From the NCBI RefSeq assembly GCF_013358405.1, contig NZ_CP054836.1:2480001-2544000 (forward strand): 64,000 nucleotides of DNA, read 5' to 3'. A model generated the notes under the pieces. The model was not told the origin of the DNA. It worked only from the letters and a program-made list of their open reading frames with translations, and searched no databases. Of the stretch, positions 46,334-57,291 are shown one piece after another. How positions within the stretch are numbered: position 1 is the first letter of the stretch; the number at the start of each line of letters is the position of its first letter. The stretch comes from Oricola thermophila (GTDB lineage Bacteria > Pseudomonadota > Alphaproteobacteria > Rhizobiales > Rhizobiaceae). The translations under genes and the position numbers were made by a program.

Positions 46334-47800
46334 TTACCCGATATAGGCCGCCAGCGTCGCCCCGACACCATCCTTCCAGAGCGAACTCAACGCACTGGCG
46401 AAAGCAGCGGCAAAAACCGGATGCCGGCCCAGGTCGCCGAAAATGTCATGCATGGACAACCAAGCGGAAGGATCGGTGCGCGCGGCGAGCGCATTCCGTT
46501 TCAGCCGCCCCGCCGCGATGTCCTCGACAGTGATGACGTTGCCGCTCTCGTCCGTACCCGCACAATAGCGGCACCATAGCGCAACCTCCAGCGCGAGTCC
46601 GTCGACCGGCTGACCAGCGTCCAGTCGCGCTGTTATCGTCGGCAGGATGAATTTTGGCTGCCGGTTGGAACCGTCGAGACAAAGCCGCGGAATCGTGTCG
46701 CCGACCGCCTCGTTGGAAAAACGCTCGACGATCTTCTCGTAGTAGGCTTCGCGACTGGTTCCCGGGATATCCGGCACGGTCGGTATGATCTCGGTAAATT
46801 CCAGCTTTTCGAGAAAGCCGGTCACCAGAGGGTTGCGCATCGCTTCGTGCACGAAATGGATGCCGAGCAGGCCGGCAGGATAGGCGATGGTCGCGTGCCC
46901 ACCGTTGAGAATACGCAACTTCATCAGTTCGTATGGCGCCACATCATCCACGAATTCGACACCAACGGTCTCCAAGGCCGGACGCCCCTGCGGGAAATTG
47001 TCTTCCAGCACCCATTGACGAAACGGTTCGCAAATGACGGGAGCGGCATCCTCGATATCGAATTTCTCTGCCACGAGAGCGATTTCACGCCGGCCGGTTG
47101 CAGGCGTTATGCAATCGACCATGCCGCAGGGAAATGCGACATTGTCGGCGATCCAGTCATGCGTGTCGTCGGGCCGACCTTGAGCAAGCCCCAGAACGGC
47201 GTTGCGTGCGACATGACCGTTTTCCGGGAGATTGTCGCAGGACATCACGGTGAAGGGTGGAACGCCGGCCGCTCTTCGCCTCAGCAACGCGGCGATCAGA
47301 ATGCCGAATACCGTTTTCGGGTCGTCGGGATTGTCGCGGTCCGCAACGATTTCCGGATGCGATGCGTCGAACCCGCCAGTCTTCGCATCGACATAGTACC
47401 CACCCTCCGTCACCGTCAACGAGACTATACGTATCTCAGGCCGGGCCATGGTTTCGATCAGGACAGCCGGATCGACTTCGGCGAAATCGACCATCGAACC
47501 GCACACCGTCGCTGAAAATCCCTCGGGGTCCAGCTCCACCACCGTCGTCAGCCAGTCCTGCTCCTTCAGCCGGTCGCGCATCGACGCGTCATAGGACTTC
47601 ACGCCCGCCCCAACGATAGCCCAATCACGATCGCGGCCCGACTCGAAAAGCCGATGGAGATACATGGCCTGGTGAGCGCGGTGGAAGTTGCCTACTCCAA
47701 TGTGCACGATACCGGCGGAAAGATCCGCACGCCCGTAGGATGGCTTCGCTACCCGCGCAGGCAGAGACCGCATAGCGGCCAGAGATAACTTGATAGTCAT
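46334..47800 (-). CDS. mtlK: Mannitol 2-dehydrogenase family (polyol dehydrogenase/fructuronate reductase)
   Basis: A 488-aa long-chain NAD-dependent polyol dehydrogenase, normal length. The dinucleotide-site start IVHIGVGNFHRAHQAMYLHRL is at about 30-50, TVMSCDNLPENG near 193, the KLRILNGGHATIAY block with the catalytic lysine near 292, and the C-terminal helical domain follows. As the last gene of a Smo-type operon it most likely oxidises D-mannitol (and D-arabitol) to the ketose. Fructuronate reductase is an alternative within the family, but the operon contents do not support it. Confidence 0.92.
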   Translation of the reverse strand: MTIKLSLAAMRSLPARVAKPSYGRADLSAGIVHIGVGNFHRAHQAMYLHRLFESGRDRDWAIVGAGVKSYDASMRDRLKEQDWLTTVVELDPEGFSATVCGSMVDFAEVDPAVLIETMARPEIRIVSLTVTEGGYYVDAKTGGFDASHPEIVADRDNPDDPKTVFGILIAALLRRRAAGVPPFTVMSCDNLPENGHVARNAVLGLAQGRPDDTHDWIADNVAFPCGMVDCITPATGRREIALVAEKFDIEDAAPVICEPFRQWVLEDNFPQGRPALETVGVEFVDDVAPYELMKLRILNGGHATIAYPAGLLGIHFVHEAMRNPLVTGFLEKLEFTEIIPTVPDIPGTSREAYYEKIVERFSNEAVGDTIPRLCLDGSNRQPKFILPTITARLDAGQPVDGLALEVALWCRYCAGTDESGNVITVEDIAAGRLKRNALAARTDPSAWLSMHDIFGDLGRHPVFAAAFASALSSLWKDGVGATLAAYIG

Positions 47801-47804
47801 GGGA

Positions 47805-48571
47805 TCAACTCATCCAGTTGCCGCCGTCGACATTGTAGGTCTGGGCGACGATGTAGTTCGCTTCGTCCGAGGCCAGGAAAACCGCCATGCCGGTGAGATC
47901 CTCGGCACGTCCCATGCGCCCGAAGGGAACAGCCTCACCGACTTCCTTTTTCTTCTGGCCCGGCGCCTTGTTCTCGTACTTGGCAAAAAACGCGTCCACG
48001 CCATCCCAATGCTCACCGTCGACAACGCCAGGAGCGATGGCATTCACGTTGATGCCGTACCGGATCAGGTCGAGGCCGGCAGACTGGGTCAGACTGATGA
48101 CTGCCGCTTTCGTCGCACAATAGACCGCAACAAGCGGTTCACCGCGGCGACCGGCCTGGCTGGCCATGTTGATGATCTTTCCGCCGCCGCGCGCAATCAT
48201 GTGACGGGCCACGGCCTGCAGGGTGAACAAGGTTCCCCCGAAATTGATGTCGAAAACACGACGGCAATCCTCGCGGTCGATCTCTACAATCGGCGCCGCC
48301 GTGAAAACCGCCGCGTTGTTGACAAGAATATCGATCGCGCCGAAACGGCCAACCGTCTCGGCAATGGCGGCGTCTATGCTTTCCTGGCTGGTGACGTCCA
48401 TTTCCACCGCAATCGCGGTATAGCCGATTTCCGCCGCCGTCTCGCGTGCCCGGACAATATCGATGTCGGCCACGGCCACCCGCGCGCCCTCGCGCACATA
48501 GGCTTCGGCAAATGCCCTGCCAATGCCACGCGCCGCGCCAGTTATCAGTGCCGACTTGCCTTCCAGCCGCT

Positions 48572-48575
<4 letters not shown>
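47805..48575 (-). CDS. smoS: Sorbitol dehydrogenase, SDR type (SmoS-like)
   Basis: A 256-aa SDR, the length of Rhodobacter SmoS. TGAARGIG is at 12-19, NNAA at 86-89, and the catalytic S139, Y152 and K156 are present (NMASQ; YCATK). The C-terminal [17 protein letters not shown] is typical. It oxidises D-glucitol and galactitol in the family. The ATG overlaps the stop of the upstream ATPase gene (ATGA). Its position between smoK-like and mtlK-like genes matches the Rhodobacter polyol operon. Confidence 0.93.
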
Positions 48576-49570
<995 letters not shown>

Positions 49571-49582
49571 GAGTTCGTTCCC

Positions 49583-50413
49583 CTATTTCACCGCGCCAAA
49601 GGTCAGGCCGCGGACCAGTTGTTTCTGGCTGAACCAGCCGAGGATGAGGATCGGCGCAATCGCCATGGTCGATGCTGCCGAAAGCTTTGCGTAGAAGAGG
49701 CCTTCCGGGCTGGAATAGCTGGCGATGAAGGCGGTGAGCGGAGCAGCCTTGGCAGCCGTGAGGTTGAGCGTCCAGAATGCCTCGTTCCACGCCAGGATGA
49801 CATTGAGCAAAAGCGTGGAGGCAATGCCTGGCACGGCCATAGGTGTCAGCACATGGATGATCTCGGACCACAGCGTCGCGCCGTCCATTCGCGCCGCCTC
49901 GAGGATCTCTCCGGGGATTTCCTTGAAGTAGGTGTAGAGCATCCAGATGATGATCGGCAGGTTGATCAATGTCATCACGATGACGAGACCGAAGCGGGTA
50001 TCCAGCAATCCGGTATCGCGGAAGATCAGATAGATCGGGATCAGCACGCCCACCGGCGGCAGCATCTTCGTGGACAGCATCCACAGGAGCACGTCCTTGG
50101 TGCGCTTGCCGGGCACGAAGGCCATCGACCATGCTGCCGGGATGGCGATCAGAAGACCGAGTACCGTGGAACCGAGGGAGATGACGACCGAGTTCATGAA
50201 ATGGCGGAAATAGTTCGACCGCTCCTGGACCTCGGCGTAGTTTTCGGTCGTCCAGTCGAAGAACAGGAAGGACGGAGGCGATGCGATCGCCTCGGCCTCT
50301 GTCTTGAACCCGGTCAGGATCGTCCAGAGGATCGGAAAAAAGATCAGGAAGCCGATCAGCCAGGCAATGGCCGTGAAAAAGGCTTTCCGGCGGGGGGAGA
50401 CTGCGCGCGACAT
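49583..50413 (-). CDS. smoG: Polyol ABC transporter permease (SmoG-like)
   Basis: A 276-aa CUT1-class permease with six hydrophobic helices; the coupling loop is PGEILEAARMDGATLWSEIIH near 180-200. The ATG at 50413 starts a normal N-terminus (short basic segment, then helix 1); the frame is open upstream inside the previous gene. It partners the SmoF-like permease. Confidence 0.92.
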   Translation of the reverse strand: MSRAVSPRRKAFFTAIAWLIGFLIFFPILWTILTGFKTEAEAIASPPSFLFFDWTTENYAEVQERSNYFRHFMNSVVISLGSTVLGLLIAIPAAWSMAFVPGKRTKDVLLWMLSTKMLPPVGVLIPIYLIFRDTGLLDTRFGLVIVMTLINLPIIIWMLYTYFKEIPGEILEAARMDGATLWSEIIHVLTPMAVPGIASTLLLNVILAWNEAFWTLNLTAAKAAPLTAFIASYSSPEGLFYAKLSAASTMAIAPILILGWFSQKQLVRGLTFGAVK

Positions 50414-50421
50414 GATTGCTC

Positions 50422-51294
50422 CTAAGCCTCCAGATTCTTTCCGATCATCCTCATCAGGAAGATCGCGACAATGTTGGCCAGGATGACGGCAACGATGCCA
50501 CCGGCCGAGCCGCCGCCGACATCGAACTGAAGCAGCGACTGGGCGTAGACGAGATAGGTGATGTTCGTTGACGCATAGCCGGGGCCGCCATTGGTGGTGA
50601 CGAGGATTTCGGCAAAGACGGACAGCAGGAAGATGGTCTGGATCAGGATCACCACGGTGATCGCACGGGTCAGGTGGGGCATGACGATATGAATGAAACG
50701 GCTGACGACGCCGGCGCCGTCCATCTCCGCAGCCTCCAGCTGTTCCTGGTCGAGCGACTGCATCGCGGTCAGGAGAATGAGCGTTGCGAAGGGCAGCCAT
50801 TGCCATGCCACGATCAGGATGATGGAAAGGAGCGGTGCGTGGGACAGGAAATCGAAGGGCTGAAGACCGACGGCCTTGGCCAGATAGGCGAAAAGGCCGT
50901 TCACCGGGTTCATGAACATGTTCTTCCAGACAAGGGCCGAAACGGTCGGCATAACGAAGAACGGTGCAATGACGAGGATGCGAACTATCCCCTGCCCCCA
51001 GATCGGTTGGTCAAGCAGGACGGCGAGCGCGGTGCCGCCGATCACCGTGATCAACAGGACACCACCAACAAGGAGCAGCGTATTGGTCAGCGCCGCGAAG
51101 AAAGCGGGATCGGTCAGGAAGTAGCGGTAGTTGGTAAAACCGGTCCACTCCTCCATGCCGGGCATCAGCAGGTTGTATCGCAGCAACGAGAAATAGATGG
51201 TCATCGACAGGGGAATGATCATCCAGCCGAGCAGGAGGATCACTGCGGGTGAAATCATCAACCGACCCGCGAAACGTGAATGCTGGGTAGCCAT
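50422..51294 (-). CDS. smoF: Polyol ABC transporter permease (SmoF-like)
   Basis: A 290-aa CUT1-class permease with six hydrophobic segments; its coupling loop is DQEQLEAAEMDGAGVVSRFIH near 185-205. It lies 8 bp before the second permease and 88 bp after the binding protein, with a hairpin in that gap. It forms the membrane channel with the SmoG-like protein. Confidence 0.92.
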   Translation of the reverse strand: MATQHSRFAGRLMISPAVILLLGWMIIPLSMTIYFSLLRYNLLMPGMEEWTGFTNYRYFLTDPAFFAALTNTLLLVGGVLLITVIGGTALAVLLDQPIWGQGIVRILVIAPFFVMPTVSALVWKNMFMNPVNGLFAYLAKAVGLQPFDFLSHAPLLSIILIVAWQWLPFATLILLTAMQSLDQEQLEAAEMDGAGVVSRFIHIVMPHLTRAITVVILIQTIFLLSVFAEILVTTNGGPGYASTNITYLVYAQSLLQFDVGGGSAGGIVAVILANIVAIFLMRMIGKNLEA

Positions 51295-51339
51295 TGCAGC
51301 CTCCCCTATCGATGCGAACCAAAGGAATCAGGAACGACG

Positions 51340-51366
51340 GAGGCCGGCGGACGAACCACCGGCCTC
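51340..51366 (-). terminator. Hairpin between polyol binding-protein and permease genes
   Basis: An 8-bp perfect stem (GAGGCCGG at 51340-51347 with its complement at 51359-51366) and an 11-nt loop, 17 nt beyond the binding-protein stop on the minus strand. As in the two other ABC operons of the window, it has no T-run and is probably a stabiliser or partial terminator. Confidence 0.45.
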
Positions 51367-51382
51367 TGCCGGGAGGAGGCCG

Positions 51383-52693
51383 TTACTTGACGTAGCCGGC
51401 CTTCATCATCTCGCGCTCGGCGAGTTGCTGTGCACTCTGAAGCGCCTGATCGGCCGAAACAGTGCCCGCGAGCGCGGCTGAAAACTGCTGGCCGATGGCC
51501 GTCGCAATGCCCTGGAACTCAGGAATGGCAACGAACTGCACACCGGTATACGGAACCGGATCGACCGCAGGATTGGTCGGGTCGGCCGCATTGATCGACT
51601 CGAGTGTCATCTTGGCGAACGGCACCTTGGCATATTCCGGGTTCTCGTAGAGCGAAGTACGGGTTCCGGGCGGCACGTTGGCCCAGCCCTCGTTTTCGGC
51701 GACGAGAGCGAGATAGTCCTTCGAGGTCGCCCAGGCGATGAACGCCTTGGCCGCATCGACCTTCTGCGAACCGGCGGGGATCGCGAGGCTCCAGGCCCAG
51801 AGCCAGTTGCCGCGCTTGCCAAGCCCGTTGTCGGGCGCGAGGGCGAAGCCGACCTTGTCGGCCACGGTGGAATCATCCGGATTGGTCACGAAGGACGCGG
51901 CGACCGTCGCATCGATCCACATGCCGCACTTGCCGGTCTGGAACAGAGCAAGGTTCTCGTTGAAACCGTTGTTCGAGGCACCGGGCGGGCCGTAGTTGTT
52001 CATCAGGTCAAGATAGAAGGTCAGCGTGTCCTTCCAGGGCTGCTGGTCGAACTGCGGCTTCCAGTCCATGTCGAACCACTTGGCACCGAAGGAGTTGGAC
52101 ATGGCCGTCAGGAAGGCCATGTTCTCGCCCCAGCCGGCCTTGCCGCGCAGGCAAATTCCGTAAACCTCGTTGTCCTTGTCGGTCATCGCCGCCGCGGCTT
52201 CCTTGATGAAGTCCCAGGTCGGGGCTTCCGGCATTTCCAGGCCGGCCGCTTCCATCAGATCGGTACGGTACATCACCATGGAGGATTCGCCGTAGAACGG
52301 CGCCGCATAGAGTTCGCCGTCCACGGTCAAACCGCCCCGGATGGCCGGCAGCAGGTCGTCAACATCATATTCCGCCGGCAAGTCATTAAGCGAAACCAGC
52401 CATCCCTGCTTTCCCCAGATCGGGACCTCGTAGGTGCCAATGGTCATGACGTCGTACTGGCCACCCTTGGTGGCGACATCCGTGGTGACTCGCTGACGCA
52501 GAACGTTTTCCTCGAGGGTCACCCATTCGAGGTCGATGCCCGGATTCTTGGACGTGAAATCGTCGGTGAGTTTCTGCATGCGGATCATGTCGCCGTTGTT
52601 GACGGTGGCGATGGTCAGCGTTTCCGCGGAGACCCCGGTAACCGCAAGCGACAGGGCAGACGCACCCAAAAGGGCGCGGACTAAGATTTTCAT
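51383..52693 (-). CDS. smoE: Polyol ABC transporter substrate-binding protein (SmoE-like)
   Basis: A 436-aa extracellular solute-binding family 1 protein. The Sec signal is cut probably after GVSA (about 23); the mature start ETLTIATVNNGDMIRMQKL is characteristic of sorbitol/mannitol-binding members. It begins with an ATG after GGGAGGAAATC. It leads the operon smoE-F-G-K-S-mtlK and is downstream of a SorC-type regulator on the same strand. Confidence 0.93.
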   Translation of the reverse strand: MKILVRALLGASALSLAVTGVSAETLTIATVNNGDMIRMQKLTDDFTSKNPGIDLEWVTLEENVLRQRVTTDVATKGGQYDVMTIGTYEVPIWGKQGWLVSLNDLPAEYDVDDLLPAIRGGLTVDGELYAAPFYGESSMVMYRTDLMEAAGLEMPEAPTWDFIKEAAAAMTDKDNEVYGICLRGKAGWGENMAFLTAMSNSFGAKWFDMDWKPQFDQQPWKDTLTFYLDLMNNYGPPGASNNGFNENLALFQTGKCGMWIDATVAASFVTNPDDSTVADKVGFALAPDNGLGKRGNWLWAWSLAIPAGSQKVDAAKAFIAWATSKDYLALVAENEGWANVPPGTRTSLYENPEYAKVPFAKMTLESINAADPTNPAVDPVPYTGVQFVAIPEFQGIATAIGQQFSAALAGTVSADQALQSAQQLAEREMMKAGYVK

Positions 52694-52861
52694 GATTTCC
52701 TCCCAATGCCGACGATGGGCATTTGCTATAATAACGAGCAGATACTCACATCACGCAAGACAAGAGTCAAGGCTCCGGGCAAAGAAGCCAGCACCCAAAA
52801 CGCCACAATCCGGAAATATGTCATCTAAAACAGAGACTTAACAATATCGAGCAATCGCCCG

Positions 52862-53815
52862 TCACTTGAGCAATTGCTCTGCAGTGTACTCGTTCGTGAT
52901 CAGGCTGTTGATCAGCCGCCCCTTCATGGCACCACGAATGGCACCGACCTTCGCCTCTCCCGCCGCGATACCGACAACCGGATTCGGTGGATCAACAACC
53001 AGGGGCGCACTGTTGACGCGATCATTGATCAGCCCCTCGATGATCCTGCCTTCGCCGTCATATACCCAGCTTGTGATTTCCCCGACGGCGCCGGCACGGT
53101 TGAAGGCACGAATATCATCGCGGCTCAGGAAACCGTCGACGAGCAGCGGGGCATTCATGTCCATGTTGCCGATACCGACAAAGGTGACATCGGCCTGTCG
53201 TGCAAGCTCGAGAATGTTGTGAACGGGCTCCTGGTTATGGAGAAGTTTCTTCTCCTCGACAGAACGGGCATAGACCGGCAGCGGCATGGGGTAGTGTTTC
53301 GCATTCACGCGGTCGGCCATGCGTATGACGACGTTGTAAGCCGTCGCCGAACCGTCCGACATCATGTTGCCAAGCAGCGAAACGATGGAATGCTGCGGGC
53401 AGTCGAGCGGAGGCAGCTGCTCGACACAGGCGCGCAGGGCACGTCCGGTGCCTATGGCCATTATCTTTGGATGCTGCGATTTGAGATGACGCTCCATCTC
53501 CGCGGCACCTGCCTGGGCAATACCGACGATGGAGGAGGGCGCATCGGGGTCGCTGGGCACGACCTCGCAATCCCTCAACCCGAAGGTTTCAACGAGGCGC
53601 TTGCCCAGTTCCATGCAGTGGGCGATGGGGTGATCCAGACGCACCTTGATCAGGCGTTCGCTGACGGCCAGCGACACCAGTCGCTGGGCCGATTGACGAG
53701 AAACGCCGAGCTTGCGGGCGATCTCGTCCTGGGTGTTCCCGGCAACATAGTATAGCCAGCCTGCGCGGGCCGCATCGTCGAGACGGCTGGTTTCGTTTTC
53801 GCTTCTGCTAGCCAT
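52862..53815 (-). CDS. SorC/DeoR-type sugar-binding transcriptional regulator
   Basis: A 317-aa regulator with an N-terminal helix-turn-helix ([20 protein letters not shown], about 28-47) and a C-terminal sugar-binding domain of the SorC type ([51 protein letters not shown]). Such proteins respond to phosphorylated or free sugars and control polyol or sugar operons. It is transcribed toward smoE with a 168-bp gap that should hold the operon promoter. It overlaps the HAD gene by 8 nt. It is the likely regulator of the polyol operon. Confidence 0.9.
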   Translation of the reverse strand: MASRSENETSRLDDAARAGWLYYVAGNTQDEIARKLGVSRQSAQRLVSLAVSERLIKVRLDHPIAHCMELGKRLVETFGLRDCEVVPSDPDAPSSIVGIAQAGAAEMERHLKSQHPKIMAIGTGRALRACVEQLPPLDCPQHSIVSLLGNMMSDGSATAYNVVIRMADRVNAKHYPMPLPVYARSVEEKKLLHNQEPVHNILELARQADVTFVGIGNMDMNAPLLVDGFLSRDDIRAFNRAGAVGEITSWVYDGEGRIIEGLINDRVNSAPLVVDPPNPVVGIAAGEAKVGAIRGAMKGRLINSLITNEYTAEQLLK

Positions 53816-54512
53816 GAGTCGCCGTCACCGCCCTGTTCGGGTTTTTGAGTTCCGGCGCCATTTCAAAGAATTGTGCCCATTTGTCAAAAATGGTGAGGGC
53901 CCCGTCCCTATCGAGTTCGTTGCGGGGAACGCCTTCCAGATGACTGCCACCGACGAAACGCCAGACCTCCATGCCTGCCGCCTGCGCCGCAAGAACACCG
54001 GGCATGGAGTCCTCGACAACGAGGCAACGATCCGGAGCAACACCCATGGCCTCGGCGGCAAGAAGGAACAGATCGGGCGCCGGCTTTCCGTTCGCAACCT
54101 GCGACGCCGTGAACAGGCGATCCCCGAATCGCGATTCCAGACCAGACAGGTAGAGCGAACGGCGCGCCCTCTTGGGGCTGGAACTGGTCGCGACACAAAA
54201 CCGGGTGTTCAGCGCGTCGATGACTTCCTTCACACCGGAAACGGCGCTGAGTTCCATCTCGAACGCAGCCAGAAGATCCGCGCGATAACGCTCCTCGAAA
54301 TCGGAATCGAGATCAAGGCCGTAGTTGATCCGCACCTCTGCGGCGACTTTCGTCCAGGAGCGGCCGAGGAAGTGTTTCTGCACGTAGGGGAAATCGACAT
54401 GCACGCCTACGCGGCCAAGCTGCTCGATCAGAATGCGCGCGCTGATGACCTCGCTGTCGATCAGGACGCCATCGCAGTCAAAAATTACTAGATCGATCGA
54501 TCGTTCACGCAT
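53808..54512 (-). CDS. HAD-family phosphatase (beta-phosphoglucomutase-like)
   Basis: A 234-aa HAD hydrolase, subfamily IA. Motif I is [12 protein letters not shown] (two catalytic aspartates), motif II the [12 protein letters not shown] serine/threonine region, motif III the KPAPD lysine, and motif [10 protein letters not shown] with the acidic residue for magnesium. It has the helical cap of sugar-phosphate phosphatases and beta-phosphoglucomutases. It is coupled to the SorC-type regulator. A role removing phosphate from a polyol- or sugar-phosphate is plausible, but the substrate is not determined. The ATG at 54512 gives motif I at a normal distance. Confidence 0.9.
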   Translation of the reverse strand: MRERSIDLVIFDCDGVLIDSEVISARILIEQLGRVGVHVDFPYVQKHFLGRSWTKVAAEVRINYGLDLDSDFEERYRADLLAAFEMELSAVSGVKEVIDALNTRFCVATSSSPKRARRSLYLSGLESRFGDRLFTASQVANGKPAPDLFLLAAEAMGVAPDRCLVVEDSMPGVLAAQAAGMEVWRFVGGSHLEGVPRNELDRDGALTIFDKWAQFFEMAPELKNPNRAVTATHG

Positions 54513-54634
54513 CGGGAAGCCGCACCCCTTCTTCGCCCGAGGACATTGGCATTGCCGCTCCAATACATCCATGGCGGATTTCGGCAAGACATGACAGATG
54601 CGAACACACCGCGCCGAGTTGTCTCGCGAGTCCC

Positions 54635-54658
54635 GTTTCCCCGGGCGCGCCCGGAAAC
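54635..54658 (-). terminator. GC-rich hairpin after the aromatic hydroxylase gene
   Basis: An imperfect 24-nt inverted repeat (GTTT...AAAC arms, CCGGGCG core, a 2-nt bulge) lies 68 nt beyond the hydroxylase stop on the minus strand. It is the only clear structure in the 213-bp gap before the HAD gene and may end that transcript; no T-run follows. Confidence 0.4.
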
Positions 54659-54725
54659 CAGGACACGTCCCGCGGCCCAGCCGAGGAACCGCAGGAGAAC
54701 GATCACGCTCGGCGAGCCGGAAAGC

Positions 54726-56687
54726 CTAGGCCGGAACCCTCTCAGGCTCTGTTGCGCCGACGATGCCTTCCTCGCCGGGCACCGGTACCATGAAGCGATC
54801 GAAGAAAGCGGCGATTTCGTCATGGGCGTCCAAGGGCAGAACATGCGCCACATACTGATCGGGCCGCACGATCAATACGCATCCCCGCTTGCGGTCAATT
54901 CTACGAATATCAAAGATATCCCTCCCGCTTTTCAAGTCGGGACAGAACATCTTCTCGTAATCGACGAGCCCCATCCGTCCTTTTCGCGGCAGCAGGAGAG
55001 CGGGCATTTTCTCGAGCGCCAGATCGTGTCTGTCCTGCTGGAATATCGCACGCACATCGATCACGGAGTCGATGTCTGCGCCGGCGGGAGTATATTTCCG
55101 CACCGGCGAGTTCGGTGCATCGGAAAGGTAGTTGCAAAAGCGTCCGATCGCGGCCCCATTCGCAGCAGGATCTTCATCGGGGCAGAACACGTAAAGATGC
55201 CAACGCGCATCCGCGGATACCGTATGGCCCAGCTCCAGGACCTTTGCGTCCGCAAGGCGGACTACCGGCGCCGAGTGAAACCGGGTCCCGATTTCGAAAC
55301 CGGTGGCCAGGGACTGCCATGTCGCATCCCCGGTCAGCACGGAGGGGTTGTACTTCACCGACATGCCGGCCGTGTAGCGTCCATGCTCGACGAAGTAACG
55401 CTGGAACCTCGGCGTTTCGACCGGTTCTACTCCAACCATTTCCGGCGGCTCGCTCATGATGCGCGACCACTCCCGATCGAATGAAATCAGGTCATGCGCG
55501 ACGGCCTGACGCTCGGCGGAATAGCTGTGAAGAATTTCCGGTCGGCATCGCCCTTTCAGAACCGAGACAAGCTTCCAGCCAAGGTTGAAAGTGTCACCCA
55601 TCGACACGTTCATCCCCTGCCCCGCCTTCGGGCTATGGGTGTGACAGGCATCGCCCGCGATGAATACGCATGGCAAAAGCGATTCAGCGTCTGCTTCCGG
55701 AACATCGTCGAACTTGTCGGTCAGGCGCTGGCCGATCTCGTAGACAGACCACCATGCCACCTCGTGAACCTCAATCGAATAAGGCCGAAATATGCGCTGT
55801 GCCGCCGCGATCAGCCGATCGACCGTAATATTCCGGTTCGCCACCCTCTCGCCCTCGGCGAGCTTGTCCAGCTCGATATAGAGGCGTGTCAGATAGCCAC
55901 CCTCGCGGGGAATGATGATGATGTTGCCTTCCCCGGCCGACTGGATCAGCGTCTTGCATCGAATGTCGGGGAAATCGGTGATCGCAAGCACGTCCATAAC
56001 GCCCCAGGCCTGATTGGCCGAGTCGCCAACGAGTTCGCGCCCGATCGCAGCTCGAACCCTGCTGCGGGCACCATCGCAGCCGACCACATATTTTGCCCGG
56101 ACCGCAACAAGCTCCCCTTCCCGCCCGGGTTCCAGGCGCTCGAGTGTTACAAATACAGGATAGTCCCCGGCCGCCCGATCCACTTCGAGTCCGACAAGCT
56201 GCATCGAATAGTCGGGTTCCAGGCGTGATGGAGAATTGCGCATGACTTCCAGGAACATGTCATGCACACGCGCCTGGTTGAGGATGATATGCGGCATTTC
56301 GGACAGTCCGTCCTCGACGTCCTGAACGCGACCATTGCGCGAAATGTGCTCAGGCCTGTTCGGGTCGGGTTTCCAGAAGGTTGTCTCGTTGACCCAGTAG
56401 CCCTGCTTCATCACCTTTTCGGCAAAGCCGAAGGCATTGAACATTTCCATCGACCTGCAGGAGATGCCGTCGGCCTGTCCCTTTTCCATCGGCCCGGGCT
56501 TGCGCTCCACGATCCGTGTCCTGATCTCGGGAAAGGCTGCAAGCTGCGCCGCAAGCGCAAGACCGGCCGGACCGGCGCCGACTATGAGTACATCCAGCAT
56601 TTCCGGCATTCCATCTTCCGGACGACCGGGCGCAGCATCGGAGACTTCCGGATCTCCCGGCCGGAAGCCGTTCAGATGGTACTGCAT
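54726..56687 (-). CDS. FAD-dependent aromatic monooxygenase (3-hydroxybenzoate 4-monooxygenase/phenol hydroxylase-like)
   Basis: A 653-aa class A flavoprotein hydroxylase. The FAD motif IVGAGPAGLALAAQLA is near 34-49, the DG motif GCDGARSRVRAA near 205, and the second FAD motif IAGDACHTHSPKAGQGMN near 350. A thioredoxin-like C-terminal domain (about 480-640) marks the long phenol-hydroxylase/MobA subgroup. It would hydroxylate a phenolic acid with NADPH and oxygen. The start at 56687 follows GGGAGGAAACA. It is divergent from a MarR-family gene, as MobA is from MobR; the exact substrate is unproven. Confidence 0.9.
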   Translation of the reverse strand: MQYHLNGFRPGDPEVSDAAPGRPEDGMPEMLDVLIVGAGPAGLALAAQLAAFPEIRTRIVERKPGPMEKGQADGISCRSMEMFNAFGFAEKVMKQGYWVNETTFWKPDPNRPEHISRNGRVQDVEDGLSEMPHIILNQARVHDMFLEVMRNSPSRLEPDYSMQLVGLEVDRAAGDYPVFVTLERLEPGREGELVAVRAKYVVGCDGARSRVRAAIGRELVGDSANQAWGVMDVLAITDFPDIRCKTLIQSAGEGNIIIIPREGGYLTRLYIELDKLAEGERVANRNITVDRLIAAAQRIFRPYSIEVHEVAWWSVYEIGQRLTDKFDDVPEADAESLLPCVFIAGDACHTHSPKAGQGMNVSMGDTFNLGWKLVSVLKGRCRPEILHSYSAERQAVAHDLISFDREWSRIMSEPPEMVGVEPVETPRFQRYFVEHGRYTAGMSVKYNPSVLTGDATWQSLATGFEIGTRFHSAPVVRLADAKVLELGHTVSADARWHLYVFCPDEDPAANGAAIGRFCNYLSDAPNSPVRKYTPAGADIDSVIDVRAIFQQDRHDLALEKMPALLLPRKGRMGLVDYEKMFCPDLKSGRDIFDIRRIDRKRGCVLIVRPDQYVAHVLPLDAHDEIAAFFDRFMVPVPGEEGIVGATEPERVPA

Positions 56688-56711
56688 TGTTTCCTCCCGA
56701 AAGCCATAATT

Positions 56712-56727
56712 AATAAGTGTACATATT
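56712..56727. promoter_or_regulatory. Candidate MarR operator in the hydroxylase/MarR divergent promoter
   Basis: AATAAGTGTACATATT is an imperfect 16-bp palindrome (12 of 16 symmetric) centred on TGTAC, lying 25 bp upstream of the hydroxylase start in an AT-rich 76-bp divergent region. A similar 16-mer (11 identities) is at 60386-60401. Confidence 0.45.
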
Positions 56728-56763
56728 ATATGCATCGATGATGTGGCTCGTCAACAAACAAGT

Positions 56764-57282
56764 ATGTTCAACTATCAACTTCGCATATTGACTCGTCCAT
56801 ATCTGTCGGAGAGACCGGCACCGAGTGGGAGGGGTACATTGAGAGTAAGCTTGAGGATGCCGGGGCACCTGATCCGGCGATTGCACCAGGTATCCACGCA
56901 ATTGTTCCTGCAACGGATGCGAGACGCGGGATACGATATCACACCGGTTCAGTTCGCTGCGCTCGATACGCTTCGGCACAGCGAGGGAATAGACCAGGCA
57001 GGCCTTGCACAAGCCATCGGCAAGGACCGTGCGACCGTGGGGGCAGTAGCCGATCGGCTGGAACAGAAGGGACTCGTGAAAAGGGTCATCAGCAGTCGCG
57101 ACAAACGGGCGCGCGAACTTAGCATCACGAGGGAAGGCGAAGCCGTCCTCGATGCGGTATCGCCAATGGTCGAACAGATGCAGAAAGAGATACTGGCAGG
57201 GCTCGACGACGAAGAATACGAACAGTTCATCGCCCTCGCCGCCAAGGCGGTGAAAGCCGCCGAAGCGGCTCTCGAGGAGTAA
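56764..57282 (+). CDS. MarR-family transcriptional regulator
   Basis: A 172-aa MarR-type regulator. The winged helix-turn-helix spans about 65-115 (GIDQAGLAQAIGKDRATVGAVADRLEQKGLVKRV) with the wing SSRDKRARELSITREG, followed by the C-terminal dimerisation helix. The ATG at 56764 (FNYQLRIL) was chosen over a GTG at 56743 because it gives a family-like N-terminus; neither has a strong ribosome site. It is divergent from the aromatic hydroxylase and likely represses it until an aromatic acid binds. The gene ends 9 bp before a convergent TRAP gene. Confidence 0.88.
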   Translation: MFNYQLRILTRPYLSERPAPSGRGTLRVSLRMPGHLIRRLHQVSTQLFLQRMRDAGYDITPVQFAALDTLRHSEGIDQAGLAQAIGKDRATVGAVADRLEQKGLVKRVISSRDKRARELSITREGEAVLDAVSPMVEQMQKEILAGLDDEEYEQFIALAAKAVKAAEAALEE

Positions 57283-57291
57283 GAACCCGCA

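Noticed and set aside
52722..52742. TGCT...AGCA inverted arms upstream of the polyol operon as a SorC-type operator
   Set aside because: Only four base pairs per arm are symmetric around a 9-bp centre; too weak to support an operator.
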